This document shows positions 9,578 to 19,153 of a DNA stretch of 64,000 nucleotides, in pieces; the first letter of the stretch is position 1, and every line of letters starts with the position of its first letter. Location: contig NZ_BMIL01000001.1 of the NCBI RefSeq assembly GCF_014642175.1, forward strand, positions 62,001 through 126,000. The letters run 5' to 3'. The stretch comes from Pedobacter quisquiliarum (GTDB lineage Bacteria; Bacteroidota; Bacteroidia; Sphingobacteriales; Sphingobacteriaceae). Position numbers and translations under genes: made by a program. The notes under the pieces were generated by a model. The model was not told the origin of the DNA and searched no databases. It saw only the letters and a list, made by a program, of their open reading frames with translations.

Positions 9578-9607
9578 GTGCAAGAATAAACTTAGAACCC
9601 TAATACC

Positions 9608-10387
9608 TTGAAAAAACACGCAAACAGACCCAATATCCTAGTTGTAAATGATGATGGTATAACCGCACCAGGCATCAAAAACCTGATCGAAGTTGCACAG
9701 GAACTCGGAAATGTTGTGGTTGTCGCACCCGATGGGCCGCAATCAGGCATGGGCCACGCCATCACCATCGGTAAACCCTTGAGATTCGATAAAGTAGACC
9801 TATATCCAGGTGTAGAAATGTACAAGTGCTCCGGTACACCGGTAGATTGTGTAAAGCTTGCCGTAAACAAGATTTTCAAAGGCCAGAAACCTGATTTATG
9901 TGTGTCTGGTATTAACCATGGTTTGAACAACTCCATCAATGTTATTTACTCCGGTACCATGTCTGCAGCAGTAGAAGGTGCTATTGAATCTATACCTTCG
10001 ATTGGCTTTTCGCTGGACGACTTCTCACAGGAAGCAGACTTCAGCCATTCCAAGAAGTTCATTAAAATCATATGCGAGCAGGTGTTGGCAAATGGACTGC
10101 CACCAGCAACCTTACTGAACGTGAATTTCCCTAAAGGTGCCGACTTAAAAGGCATCAAAATCTGCCGTCAGGCAAATGCGAAATGGGCAGAGGAGTTCGA
10201 TGAGCGTAATGACCCTTACCAACGTCCTTATTACTGGTTAACCGGTGTGTTCCAGAACTTTGATAAAGGCGAAGACACAGATGTTTGGGCGCTTGAAAAC
10301 AACTATGTATCTGTTGTTCCGGTACAGTTCGACCTTACCGCGCATCATGCCATCCCGGTACTTAACACCTGGAACTTTGATGTTTAA
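9608..10387 (+). CDS. surE: 5'/3'-nucleotidase SurE
   Basis: SurE dephosphorylates nucleoside monophosphates in stationary phase or stress. The 259-residue product has the metal-binding N-terminal motif NDDGI (14-18, with the paired aspartates), the SGMGHAIT loop, CSGTPVDCVKLA and the SGINHG..NN motif in the family order. The start is a TTG at 9608; no ATG lies upstream in frame before a stop, and the family N terminus (PNILVVNDDG) begins only seven codons later. Its last eight bases overlap the next gene, and with lpxB it forms a tightly packed operon. Confidence 0.95.
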   Translation: MKKHANRPNILVVNDDGITAPGIKNLIEVAQELGNVVVVAPDGPQSGMGHAITIGKPLRFDKVDLYPGVEMYKCSGTPVDCVKLAVNKIFKGQKPDLCVSGINHGLNNSINVIYSGTMSAAVEGAIESIPSIGFSLDDFSQEADFSHSKKFIKIICEQVLANGLPPATLLNVNFPKGADLKGIKICRQANAKWAEEFDERNDPYQRPYYWLTGVFQNFDKGEDTDVWALENNYVSVVPVQFDLTAHHAIPVLNTWNFDV

Positions 10388-10649
10388 AGCATTCAAAGAT
10401 ACCCTCTGGGCTGGACTTGGAATCGGTTTGATCGTGCCAGGTGTCCTAATTGGCATCACCTGGTACATCATGCATGCGGTATCTTACCTGGCAAAGTTAG
10501 ATCTCCTGCTGATCGGCTGTATTGCCGTGAATGCACTGATGCTTAAGTTCGTGTTCAAAGAAAACAAGGACAACATCGGCCGTGGCCTCATCATTGCAAC
10601 CTTCGCATGGGGCATGGCTTTCTTCTACTATAAAATATCCAAATCATGA
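10380..10649 (+). CDS. Small membrane protein between surE and lpxB
   Basis: An 89-residue protein with three predicted hydrophobic segments (about residues 10-33, 41-55 and 69-84) and a lysine-rich C terminus. The frame is open upstream inside surE, but the ATG at 10380, which overlaps the surE stop by 8 bp, gives a compact protein MFKAFKDTLW... and is favoured. Its own stop overlaps the lpxB start (ATGA), so translation of all three genes is probably coupled. I recognise no domain. Its position before lpxB suggests an envelope role, but this is inference only. Confidence 0.8.
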   Translation: MFKAFKDTLWAGLGIGLIVPGVLIGITWYIMHAVSYLAKLDLLLIGCIAVNALMLKFVFKENKDNIGRGLIIATFAWGMAFFYYKISKS

Positions 10650-11764
10650 AATACTACCTTGTAGCTGGTGAAGCATCAGGAGATTTGCATGGCGCAAACT
10701 TGATGCGCGCCTTAAAAGTAGCGGATCCCGGTGCCGAATTCAGGTACTTTGGTGGTGATAAAATGCAGCAGGAGGGTGGAACCCTGGTTAAGCACTACGC
10801 CGATATGGCCTTCATGGGTTTTACCGAAGTGGTACTCAACCTCAACACCATCCTGCGGAACATGAAAACCTGCAAGCAGGATATACTGGAATACCAACCC
10901 GATGCCTTGATCCTGATCGACTTTCCAGGCTTCAACCTCAAGATTGCAGAGTTCGCAAAAAACAAAGGCATCAAGGTTTGCTACTACATCTCCCCGAAAG
11001 TCTGGGCATGGAACCAGAAGCGAGTACTGCGCATCAAGAAGGTCGTGGATAAGATGTTCTGCATCTTACCCTTTGAAGTTGCCTTCTACAAAAGCTGGGC
11101 GATGGACATCGACTACGTCGGAAATCCCTTGCTAGACGAGATCGCGCGGTTCGAACCTAACCCGACTTTTCAGCAGCAGCATCAGCTGGAGGACAAGAAA
11201 ATTATTGCGCTGCTGCCCGGCAGTCGTAAACAGGAAATTGAACGCCTGCTGCCCGTCATGTTAAGCACGATCAATAATTTCCCGGATTACCAGTTTGTAA
11301 TCGCGGGTGCCCCGGGATTTGAACCAGCTTACTATGCACAATTCAACGGCGGACAGGCCGTACCGCTCGTTTTCGGAGAAACTTACGATCTCCTGCATCA
11401 TGCACATGCCGCCATCGTAGCCTCTGGTACGGCAACGCTGGAGACCGCACTCTTCCACGTGCCGCAGGTGGTTGTTTACAAAGGTGGTACAATCTCGATT
11501 GCCATCGCCAGAATGCTGGTCAAAATCAAGTTCATCTCCCTGGTGAACCTGATCATGGATAAAAAGGTTGTTACAGAACTTATCCAGGAGGATTGTAATA
11601 CCGAACTGCTAACCACAACACTGGGCGCCATTCTCGACGGGCCTGCCAGGGAAACCATGTTGCTGGATTACAAGGCGCTGGCTGATGTGATGGGCAAGCC
11701 CGGCGCATCAGAACGTACCGCAGAACTGATCACAAAATTCCTCAAAAATCCGATTGCAGATTAA
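10646..11764 (+). CDS. lpxB: Lipid-A-disaccharide synthase LpxB
   Basis: A GT19 glycosyltransferase that condenses UDP-2,3-diacylglucosamine with lipid X to form the lipid A disaccharide at the inner face of the inner membrane. The 372-residue product has GEASGDLHGA near the N terminus (7-16), DFPGFN, the YISPKVWAW motif and LPGSRKQEI, all diagnostic of LpxB. Its ATG overlaps the upstream stop by 4 bp. A terminator hairpin follows directly after the stop. Presence of lpxB shows a conventional lipid A outer membrane. Confidence 0.97.
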   Translation: MKYYLVAGEASGDLHGANLMRALKVADPGAEFRYFGGDKMQQEGGTLVKHYADMAFMGFTEVVLNLNTILRNMKTCKQDILEYQPDALILIDFPGFNLKIAEFAKNKGIKVCYYISPKVWAWNQKRVLRIKKVVDKMFCILPFEVAFYKSWAMDIDYVGNPLLDEIARFEPNPTFQQQHQLEDKKIIALLPGSRKQEIERLLPVMLSTINNFPDYQFVIAGAPGFEPAYYAQFNGGQAVPLVFGETYDLLHHAHAAIVASGTATLETALFHVPQVVVYKGGTISIAIARMLVKIKFISLVNLIMDKKVVTELIQEDCNTELLTTTLGAILDGPARETMLLDYKALADVMGKPGASERTAELITKFLKNPIAD

Positions 11765-11766
11765 GT

Positions 11767-11792
11767 AACCTGTTAGTTACGCAGGTTTTTTC
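11767..11792 (+). terminator. Terminator of the surE-lpxB operon
   Basis: AACCTG pairs with CAGGTT around a 9-nt loop and is followed by a run of T. It starts 2 bp after the lpxB stop codon. The stem is short but the position and T-run fit. Confidence 0.7.
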
Positions 11793-11982
11793 TTGCTGCA
11801 TAGCTAATATATTTACCACTAAGCAATCAATTTGCTTTTCAAACGCTAAGATTCATCTATTTCTGGGTAAATCAACCGCATGGTGCTGTAAACTAGATTT
11901 ATAAGGCGACCTGTGGTTTGAGCTTGGAGGCAAAATTGCTATTGATAAATTAACAATCGATCATACGCAACACCAACCCTTA

Positions 11983-13146
11983 ATGAAAAAATACATTCCG
12001 CTTGCCTTACTTGTATTTACAAGTGCAATCATCAGTTCCTGTGGCGGTAAAGACGAGAAAGCTGAAAAAGCGGCCGCGGCAAACCAGATTAAGCCACACC
12101 AGGTATTAGAGATTCAACAAACCGATGCCACCCTCCATACAGACTTCCCGGCAAGCATTCAAGGGCAACAAAACATCGAGATCCGGCCCAGGGTAGATGG
12201 TTATGTTGAAAAGATCTATGTAGACGAAGGTGCGGTGGTTAAGGCCGGACAACCTTTATTCAAAATCAATGCACCCCAGTTTGAGCAGGAAGTACGTACC
12301 GCAACGGCAAGCATCAAAAGTGCAGAAGCGGAAGTGAGTACGGCAAAAATGGCTGTAACCAAAGTTAAACCGCTGGTCGAAAAAGACATCATCAGTAAAT
12401 ACGAACTCGAATCTGCGGAGTACCGCCATCAGGCGGCACTGGCCACCCTTTCTCAGGCCCAGGCTGCATTGTCAAATGCAAGAACCAACCTCGGCTATAC
12501 CAATGTTAAAAGTCCCGTAAATGGCGTTGTCGGATCCATTCCCTTCCGCCTGGGTAGTCTGGTGAGTGGTTCCAATGCTGAGCCATTAACCACCGTTTCC
12601 AGCATCGGCAATGTCTATGCCTATTTCGCCTTTAACGAAAAACTACTTTTAGAATTTAATAAAGATGCTAAAGCATCCTTTGCAGAACGCATCAAACAAA
12701 TGCCATCCGTATCGCTGGTGCTGGCAGATGGTACCCTGTACAATCAGCAGGGCAGAATCCAGACCGTAAACGGACTGATCAACACCGCTACAGGTTCCGT
12801 GAATGTACGCGCCAGCTTCCCCAATCCAAATGGTTTGATCCGCAGCGGCAGTAGTGCGACGGTACGGATCCCAACGCAGGTGAAAAACGGCATCCTTATC
12901 CCTCAAAGTGCAACCTTCGAGCTGCAGGATAAGCGGTTTGCATCAGTAGTGGGCACCGACAGCATTGCTAAGAACGTGCAGATTACGGTCCGTGATAATA
13001 GCGCAGGATCGTTTTTCGTGGTCGATAAAGGTTTGAAGGCAGGCGACAAGGTCGTGCTGGAAGGTGTAGCGAACCTTAAGGATGGTACCAAGATCAAACC
13101 CGTACCTGCCAACGCGAATAACATTTATGCAGAGTTAAAGAAATAG
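11983..13146 (+). CDS. RND efflux pump periplasmic adaptor (membrane fusion protein)
   Basis: The periplasmic adaptor that joins an RND pump to its outer-membrane channel. The 387-residue protein has a lipoprotein signal ending in a lipobox (ISSC, Cys20), a biotinyl-lipoyl half-motif (IEIRPRVDGYVEKIYVDEG), a long alpha-hairpin around residues 90-160 (AEVSTAKMAV...ALATLSQAQAAL), the second lipoyl half (NVKSPVNGVVGS) and beta-barrel and membrane-proximal domains. It lies 3 bp before the pump gene and heads the pump operon. The 190-bp upstream gap after the lpxB terminator has no clear promoter box; no regulator gene adjoins. Confidence 0.95.
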   Translation: MKKYIPLALLVFTSAIISSCGGKDEKAEKAAAANQIKPHQVLEIQQTDATLHTDFPASIQGQQNIEIRPRVDGYVEKIYVDEGAVVKAGQPLFKINAPQFEQEVRTATASIKSAEAEVSTAKMAVTKVKPLVEKDIISKYELESAEYRHQAALATLSQAQAALSNARTNLGYTNVKSPVNGVVGSIPFRLGSLVSGSNAEPLTTVSSIGNVYAYFAFNEKLLLEFNKDAKASFAERIKQMPSVSLVLADGTLYNQQGRIQTVNGLINTATGSVNVRASFPNPNGLIRSGSSATVRIPTQVKNGILIPQSATFELQDKRFASVVGTDSIAKNVQITVRDNSAGSFFVVDKGLKAGDKVVLEGVANLKDGTKIKPVPANANNIYAELKK

Positions 13147-13149
13147 AGG

Positions 13150-16100
13150 ATGTTTAAAAAATTTATAGAGCGCCCGGTACTATCCACTGTAATATCTGTC
13201 ATCATCGTCATCCTGGGCATATTAGGCCTTATCGCGCTGCCGATTTCCCAATATCCCGACATTGCGCCGCCCACGGTACAGGTGAGTGCAAGTTATCCAG
13301 GTGCCAATGCGGATGTGGTCCTTAAAAGTGTGGTCGTCCCTCTGGAGGAGCAAATCAACGGGGTGGAGAACATGACCTACATGACTTCCTCCGCCACCAA
13401 CGAAGGTACAGCAACCATCAGTATCTTCTTTAAGGTCGGTACCGACCCTGATCTTGCCGCGGTGAACGTGCAGAACAGGGTATCCCGCGCCACTAGTCTT
13501 TTGCCGCAGGAAGTAACCCGCGCCGGGGTTACGGTAACCAAGAGTCAGAGCACCAATCTCCTGGTGTTTTCCATTTACAGCAAGGTGCCTGCGTACGACC
13601 AGACCTTTCTGCAGAACTATGCGAAAATCAACATCATCCCCCAAATTCAGCGGGTTACCGGTGTAGGGGAGGCCAGGGCATTCGGATCCCGGGATTATTC
13701 TATGCGCATCTGGCTGAAGCCCGATGTGATGGCGCAGTATGGCCTCATTCCGGAGGATGTTTCCGCCGCACTTGCCGAGCAGAACATCGAAGCGGCACCT
13801 GGTAAGTTCGGCGAAAGTGGCGAACAGACTTTTCAGTATGTAATCAAATATAAAGGCCGCCTAACCACCGAGCAGGAGTTCCAGAACATCGTGGTTAAAG
13901 CTGCAGGTAATGGCCAGCTGTTGCGACTAAAAGATATTGCACGTGTAGAACTCGGTTCATTGGATTATACCTCCAGCAACACCACCAATGGTTTACCCTC
14001 CGTTGGTATTGCGGTGAGTCAGACCCCAGGTTCAAATGCGCGTGATGTAATCAATGAATCCAAGAAGCTGATCGAAGCGGCAGCAAAGAACTTCCCTGCA
14101 GGCGTAGAATATACCACGCTGGTGGATATCAACGAAAACCTGGATGCCTCTATTGAGAAGGTGGTACACACCCTTATTGAAGCCTTCGTTCTGGTATTTA
14201 TCGTCGTATTCATATTCCTTCAGGATTTCCGTTCCACCCTAATTCCCGCCATCTCGGTGCCGGTAGCTATTGTGGGTACCTTCTTCTTCCTGAACCTGTT
14301 CGGTTTCACCATCAACCTGCTCACGCTTTTTGCCCTGGTGCTTGCCATCGGTATTGTGGTGGATGATGCCATCGTGGTGGTAGAGGCGGTACACGCCAAG
14401 CTGGATCATGGCTACAAGTCGGCCAGAAGAGCAACCATAGATGCTATGGATGAAATCTCCGGCGCCATTATTTCTATCACCCTGGTGATGTCGGCCGTTT
14501 TTATTCCGGTAACCTTCATCACCGGTTCCACCGGCGTTTTCTACAAACAGTTTGGTATTACCCTAGCCGTCGCCATCATCCTGTCGGCCATTAACGCCTT
14601 AACCTTAAGTCCGGCGCTCTGCGCCATCCTGCTGAAGCCACATGCAGATGATGAAAAGCACAAGAGCTTCATGAACCGCTTTTACACCGCCTTTAATGTT
14701 GGCTTCGGACGCATGACCAACCGCTACAAACGTGGGGTACTCTTCCTCGCTGGTAAAAGCTGGATCGTAATTGCTTCCATCGTATTATTCACCGGCGGCT
14801 TATATTATATGATGCAGAGCACGCCAACTTCCTTTGTGCCTAAGGAGGATCTTGGTAGTTTGTATGCTCACATCAGCTTGCCACCTGCAGCTTCCATGGA
14901 ACGAACCACAGTAGTGGCAAACCAGGTCGACAGTATTGCCCATACCATCCCCGAGGTGCGTAACACGCTGCGGATTGTCGGGCAAAACCACCTTGCTGGC
15001 GCAGGTAGTGCCTATGCCATGGTGATCATCAAACTCAAACACTGGGACGATCGTAAGGGGAGCGTGGATAAGGTGATCAGCACGCTTACAGAAAAAACAA
15101 AGGGCTTCCGTGATGCCTCGCTCGTATTTGTTGCACCACCAACCATCTCCGGATTCGGTCGGAGTGGTGGTTTTGAAGTGCAGCTGCAAGATCAAACGGT
15201 ACATACCACGCAGGAGTTCTTCGGGGTGAGCAACAAGTTCCTGGAGGTGCTTGGCAAACGCCCGGAAATACAGTTTGCAACAACGTCCTTCAACCCGAAC
15301 TTCCCGCAGTACATGATGAATGTGAATCTGGAGAAAGTTAAAGAAGCAGGGGTAACGGTGAACTCCCTTTTGAGCACCATGCAGGGTTACTTCGGTGGGG
15401 TGTATGCATCCAACTACAACCAGTTCGGAAAGCAATACCGGGTGATGATCCAGGCCGACGCGAAGTTCCGCGCCAACCCGGAAAGCTTGAATAAGATTTT
15501 CGTGCGTACCAACACCGGACAGATGGCGCCAATCACAACCTTCATCCGTATGGATCGGGTGTACGGACCAGAATCCATCTCCCGATTCAACCTTTTTAGT
15601 GCAATTTCCGTTACCGGTAACCCCAATGAAGGTTACAGCTCCGGGGATGCCATTAAGGCCATTCAGGAAGTTGCCGCAGAAACCCTCCCCGTGGGTTACG
15701 GTTACGACTTCTCCGGCTTAACCAGAGAAGAGCTCCTTTCTGGCGGCCAAACGGTATTCATCTTCATCCTGTGTCTGGTATTCGTCTACTTCCTGTTAAG
15801 CGGACAATATGAAAGCTACATTCTGCCGTTTGCGGTGATTCTTTCCTTGCCTTTCGGACTGGCAGGTGCTTATTTCTTCTCCATCATCTTTGGGCTGAAC
15901 AGCAACATTTACCTGCAGATTTCCCTGATCATGCTCATCGGACTGCTCGCGAAAAACGGAATTCTGATCGTGGAGTTTGCCCTGGAAAGAAGGCGTAACG
16001 GTATGCCGATCGCGAAGGCAGCCATAGATGGTGCCGTTGCACGTTTCCGCCCAATCCTGATGACCTCCTTTGCCTTCATCTTCGGCTTGTTGCCATTGAT

Positions 16101-16305
16101 GTTTTCTTCAGGGGCCGGGGCGATTGGTAACCGGTCGATCGGTACAGGTGCCGTAGGCGGTATGCTCGTGGGAACCATACTGGGTGTGTTCATCATTCCG
16201 GTGCTGTTCATCATCTTCCAGAGCTTACAGGAGAAGATCAGCGGGCCGGCGACAAACTTCTACGATGAGGTGGATGATGAACACCAGACAGACCGTACAA
16301 CCTAA
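13150..16305 (+). CDS. RND multidrug efflux transporter, HAE1 (AcrB) type
   Basis: A proton-driven inner-membrane pump exporting hydrophobic or amphiphilic compounds. At 1051 residues it is full length, with the RND duplicated layout: TM1 at the N terminus (MFKKFIERPVLSTVISVII), a large periplasmic loop, six TMs, a second loop and TM7-12. The proton-relay aspartates are present at Asp405-Asp406 (GIVVDDAIVVVEA), and the GLLAKNGILIVEF motif in the second half matches TM10 with its lysine. These features place it with HAE1 drug pumps rather than the heavy-metal HME group. Substrate cannot be told from sequence. Confidence 0.96.
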   Translation: MFKKFIERPVLSTVISVIIVILGILGLIALPISQYPDIAPPTVQVSASYPGANADVVLKSVVVPLEEQINGVENMTYMTSSATNEGTATISIFFKVGTDPDLAAVNVQNRVSRATSLLPQEVTRAGVTVTKSQSTNLLVFSIYSKVPAYDQTFLQNYAKINIIPQIQRVTGVGEARAFGSRDYSMRIWLKPDVMAQYGLIPEDVSAALAEQNIEAAPGKFGESGEQTFQYVIKYKGRLTTEQEFQNIVVKAAGNGQLLRLKDIARVELGSLDYTSSNTTNGLPSVGIAVSQTPGSNARDVINESKKLIEAAAKNFPAGVEYTTLVDINENLDASIEKVVHTLIEAFVLVFIVVFIFLQDFRSTLIPAISVPVAIVGTFFFLNLFGFTINLLTLFALVLAIGIVVDDAIVVVEAVHAKLDHGYKSARRATIDAMDEISGAIISITLVMSAVFIPVTFITGSTGVFYKQFGITLAVAIILSAINALTLSPALCAILLKPHADDEKHKSFMNRFYTAFNVGFGRMTNRYKRGVLFLAGKSWIVIASIVLFTGGLYYMMQSTPTSFVPKEDLGSLYAHISLPPAASMERTTVVANQVDSIAHTIPEVRNTLRIVGQNHLAGAGSAYAMVIIKLKHWDDRKGSVDKVISTLTEKTKGFRDASLVFVAPPTISGFGRSGGFEVQLQDQTVHTTQEFFGVSNKFLEVLGKRPEIQFATTSFNPNFPQYMMNVNLEKVKEAGVTVNSLLSTMQGYFGGVYASNYNQFGKQYRVMIQADAKFRANPESLNKIFVRTNTGQMAPITTFIRMDRVYGPESISRFNLFSAISVTGNPNEGYSSGDAIKAIQEVAAETLPVGYGYDFSGLTREELLSGGQTVFIFILCLVFVYFLLSGQYESYILPFAVILSLPFGLAGAYFFSIIFGLNSNIYLQISLIMLIGLLAKNGILIVEFALERRRNGMPIAKAAIDGAVARFRPILMTSFAFIFGLLPLMFSSGAGAIGNRSIGTGAVGGMLVGTILGVFIIPVLFIIFQSLQEKISGPATNFYDEVDDEHQTDRTT

Positions 16306-16334
16306 TACTTCCTGACGCTTTGTATAAAGAACCA

Positions 16335-17753
16335 ATGATTAACAGAAAATATAACGGATATAAAAAGGGCATGTTCGCCGCCGCAGCGGTACTCAGCTTG
16401 TTTAGCGCCTGTAAGGTGAGTGAGACTTACGAACGACCAAACCTGATCACAGAAGGACTGTACCGCAACCAGCAGGGGACAGATACGCTAAACATGGCTG
16501 CAAGAACATGGCAGAGTATGTTCAACGATCCGATTCTAAAACAACTGATCCAGGAAGGTTTACAAAATAACCTGGATCTGAAGAATGCCATTGAAAACAT
16601 CGTGCAGGCAGAAGCTATCCTCAGACAGCAACGTCTAGCCTTACTGCCGACTTTAGATGCCAGTGCCAATGTAACGCGTGCAAAAACATCTGAAGCCAGC
16701 TTAAACTTCCGCAACGGCGTTAACATCCGAACCTTAACCACCACACACCGCCTGCAACTCAGCACTTCCTGGGAAGCAGATATCTGGGGTAAGCTGAGCA
16801 GTGCTAAACGCTCGGCATTAAACAGCTACCTGCGTACCGATGCCGCAAGGCGGGCAGTGGAAACACAGCTCATCGCCGATATTTCAAATAGCTATTACAA
16901 CCTCCTGGCACTGGATCGCCAGCTGGAGATCACCCAACTGACCCTGAAGAAGCGGATTGAAAGTGTCGAAACCCTACGGGCGCTGAAGGAAGGTGCCGTC
17001 GTAACCGGCGCTGCCGTGGTACAGGCGGAAGCCAATCGCTACGCTGCGGAGGTGACCATCCCTGACCTGAAACTGAACATCCGGCAAACAGAGAATGCAC
17101 TTTCTGTGCTGCTGGGCAGGGCCCCTGCTGAAATCCGACGCAACAAATTAGCCGATCAACAACCCTTTACAGATGTGAGCCTGGGCATGCCTGCGCAGCT
17201 CCTGCAGAACCGCCCGGATGTGCAAGCCGCAGAGTTCGCTTTACGTGCCTCCCTGGAAGATGTTAACGTAGCAAGATCATTCTTTTACCCTGCACTTACG
17301 CTAACCGCTTCAGGTGGATTTTCCAACCTGAGCTTACGGGATTTCTTTACAAATGCCCTTTTCTACAATGTTGTTGGTGGCCTAACCCAGCCAATTTTCG
17401 CCCAAGGGGCGAACAAAGCCCGCTTAACACGTGCGCAATCCTTGCAGGCACAGTCGCTGAATGATTTCCAGTTTGCATTGTTAAATGCCGGACAGGAGGT
17501 ATCAAATGCGTTGTACGCCTATCAGGCTGCAGGCGAAAAGGAAGTTTCCAGAATACGTCAGATTGAAGCTTTACAGAAGTCCGTTTCCTTCACAGAGGAG
17601 TTGTTGCGTTACAGTTCCGCAACCAACTATACGGATGTGCTCACTTCGGAGCAGGCACTGCTCCAGGCGGAGCTAAGTGGTGTAAGTGACCGCCTGCAGA
17701 AGCTGCAGGCGGTAGTAGATTTATATCGCGCCCTTGGTGGGGGCTGGCAGTAG
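16335..17753 (+). CDS. RND efflux outer-membrane factor, TolC/NodT family lipoprotein
   Basis: The outer-membrane channel of the tripartite pump. From the ATG at 16335 the product is 472 residues with a lipoprotein signal ending FSAC (Cys26); a TTG at 16320 would add five residues but is less likely. Two OEP repeats follow, with paired long helices (for example QNNLDLKNAIENIVQAEAIL and the later RPDVQAAEFALRASLEDVN segment, the RPDV being a hallmark of NodT-type factors). It lies 29 bp after the pump gene. Its stop codon directly abuts the stop of the convergent hydrolase gene. Confidence 0.95.
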   Translation: MINRKYNGYKKGMFAAAAVLSLFSACKVSETYERPNLITEGLYRNQQGTDTLNMAARTWQSMFNDPILKQLIQEGLQNNLDLKNAIENIVQAEAILRQQRLALLPTLDASANVTRAKTSEASLNFRNGVNIRTLTTTHRLQLSTSWEADIWGKLSSAKRSALNSYLRTDAARRAVETQLIADISNSYYNLLALDRQLEITQLTLKKRIESVETLRALKEGAVVTGAAVVQAEANRYAAEVTIPDLKLNIRQTENALSVLLGRAPAEIRRNKLADQQPFTDVSLGMPAQLLQNRPDVQAAEFALRASLEDVNVARSFFYPALTLTASGGFSNLSLRDFFTNALFYNVVGGLTQPIFAQGANKARLTRAQSLQAQSLNDFQFALLNAGQEVSNALYAYQAAGEKEVSRIRQIEALQKSVSFTEELLRYSSATNYTDVLTSEQALLQAELSGVSDRLQKLQAVVDLYRALGGGWQ

Positions 17754-19070
17754 TTATTTGCTGGCTTTAATCCAGGTCGCAAGGTCGTTGATCACCACCT
17801 CGGATACATTCGCAGGCGTTCTGTACTGCTCTGCTGTACCTTTCTCGGTTTGCACCGTCAGTGGGTGATTAAGCTCCGGATAGAACTTAAGACTTGCATT
17901 GGACTTTTTCCCCAAAGCTGCAGTCCAGAGCTTATAATCTGCATCTGAAACCTGGAAGTCCATGCCGCCCTGAATCACCATGATGCGCTGTGATAATTTC
18001 TTTGCAGTGGCCACCTGATCATAGTTGTTCAGGTCAATCCAGTAAGATGCAGGTAACTGCAGAATCAACGAATCTGGCTTCATGGTGCCTAGCTTGGTTA
18101 ACCTTGAAGTTTCAATTAACTGCAGATTCTTGTTGAACATTTCCTTTGTTGCTGCCGTGGTGTCTTTCGACAAGCCGTACATGTAATGGTTCTGATCGAT
18201 GATCAAATCGGTGAACTTTCTAGCCGGCGCAGCCGCCATGATGATGCCTTTGATGTCCGGACTAAGGGTTGCGATTCTTGGTGCAAGCATGCCGCCCAGG
18301 CTAAGACCGAAAACGTAAATCTGTTTTTTATTCAGCTGCGGAATGGTTTTAGACAGGTTAACTGCGGTTACCGCATCATTGATGGTTTCTTCTTTAACCG
18401 TAAAGGCGCCCGAATATTCCTGAGGGTACACCAGTGTACGTTTTACGTAGCGGATGCTGGCGATGCCTTTTGCAGCAAGTCCCAAAGCGATGTCTTTAAA
18501 CGGCTTTACGGCACCAACACTCTGATCCATATCACCAGGCCCTGATCCATGTACCAGAATAACCACCGGGATGTTACTGCCGGTTTTAGGCATGGTCAGC
18601 ATGCCCACAAGGTCGTTCTTGGCACCTTTAATTTTCACTTCCTGCTGTTTGATGTTCGCGGTATCGGCATAAGCGGGTAGGGCATAGGCACTAGATGGTG
18701 CCTTTTGCTGCAGGTAAAAACCAACCATCTTCTCGCCCTTGTTAAAAGCAAGTACAAAACGCTGACTGTCTTTGGCGAACTTGCCTTCTACAACCACCAC
18801 GAAGAACTCACCTTCTGATTTACTCTGTACAATCTCGGCAGACTCGTACTTGCCAATTTGCGTATCTAATTTCTCCCAAAGGCTTTTCAAATGTTCGGGC
18901 TTTACTTGCGCCTGTAGTGTGGGATCAAAAAACGTGGTCGCATCCTCGAATTTTCCAGCACTTAAAGTATCAAAGAAGTCACCCGAACGGTTCATCAGGG
19001 CCACCACACTTTGCGAAAATGCGCTTGTTGTCAATAAAAGGATGGTAAAGAATAACAATAATTTCTTCAT
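17754..19070 (-). CDS. Secreted alpha/beta hydrolase with N-terminal DUF3887 domain
   Basis: A 438-residue exported protein. The first 19 residues form a signal peptide (ending SAFSQ). Residues about 25-120 are a DUF3887 domain (FFDTLSAGKFEDATTFFDPT...). The remainder is an alpha/beta hydrolase: oxyanion region VHGSGPGD, nucleophile elbow GLSLGG (serine in the middle), a late aspartate in IQGGMDFQV and a histidine in ELNHPL near the C terminus, giving a plausible Ser-Asp-His triad. This DUF3887-hydrolase fusion is common in Bacteroidota; the substrate is unknown, with an esterase or peptidase role possible. A -7 box lies at 19099-19106. Confidence 0.9.
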   Translation of the reverse strand: MKKLLLFFTILLLTTSAFSQSVVALMNRSGDFFDTLSAGKFEDATTFFDPTLQAQVKPEHLKSLWEKLDTQIGKYESAEIVQSKSEGEFFVVVVEGKFAKDSQRFVLAFNKGEKMVGFYLQQKAPSSAYALPAYADTANIKQQEVKIKGAKNDLVGMLTMPKTGSNIPVVILVHGSGPGDMDQSVGAVKPFKDIALGLAAKGIASIRYVKRTLVYPQEYSGAFTVKEETINDAVTAVNLSKTIPQLNKKQIYVFGLSLGGMLAPRIATLSPDIKGIIMAAAPARKFTDLIIDQNHYMYGLSKDTTAATKEMFNKNLQLIETSRLTKLGTMKPDSLILQLPASYWIDLNNYDQVATAKKLSQRIMVIQGGMDFQVSDADYKLWTAALGKKSNASLKFYPELNHPLTVQTEKGTAEQYRTPANVSEVVINDLATWIKASK

Positions 19071-19098
19071 GTATGCTTAGGTATTTTTAGTAACAGAC

Positions 19099-19106
19099 CA
19101 AAGTTA
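19099..19106 (-). promoter_or_regulatory. Candidate -7 box of the alpha/beta hydrolase gene
   Basis: On the minus strand this reads TAACTTTG, a perfect TAnnTTTG match 28 bp before the start. No -33 element is evident. Confidence 0.35.
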
Positions 19107-19153
19107 ACATAATTTGAATTCCACGATTATTAATTTGAACTTTGCCGCTACAA

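Noticed and set aside
14800..15435. Minus-strand open frame opposite the RND pump gene
   Set aside because: Overlaps a clear RND transporter and encodes a histidine- and cysteine-rich sequence with no family features.
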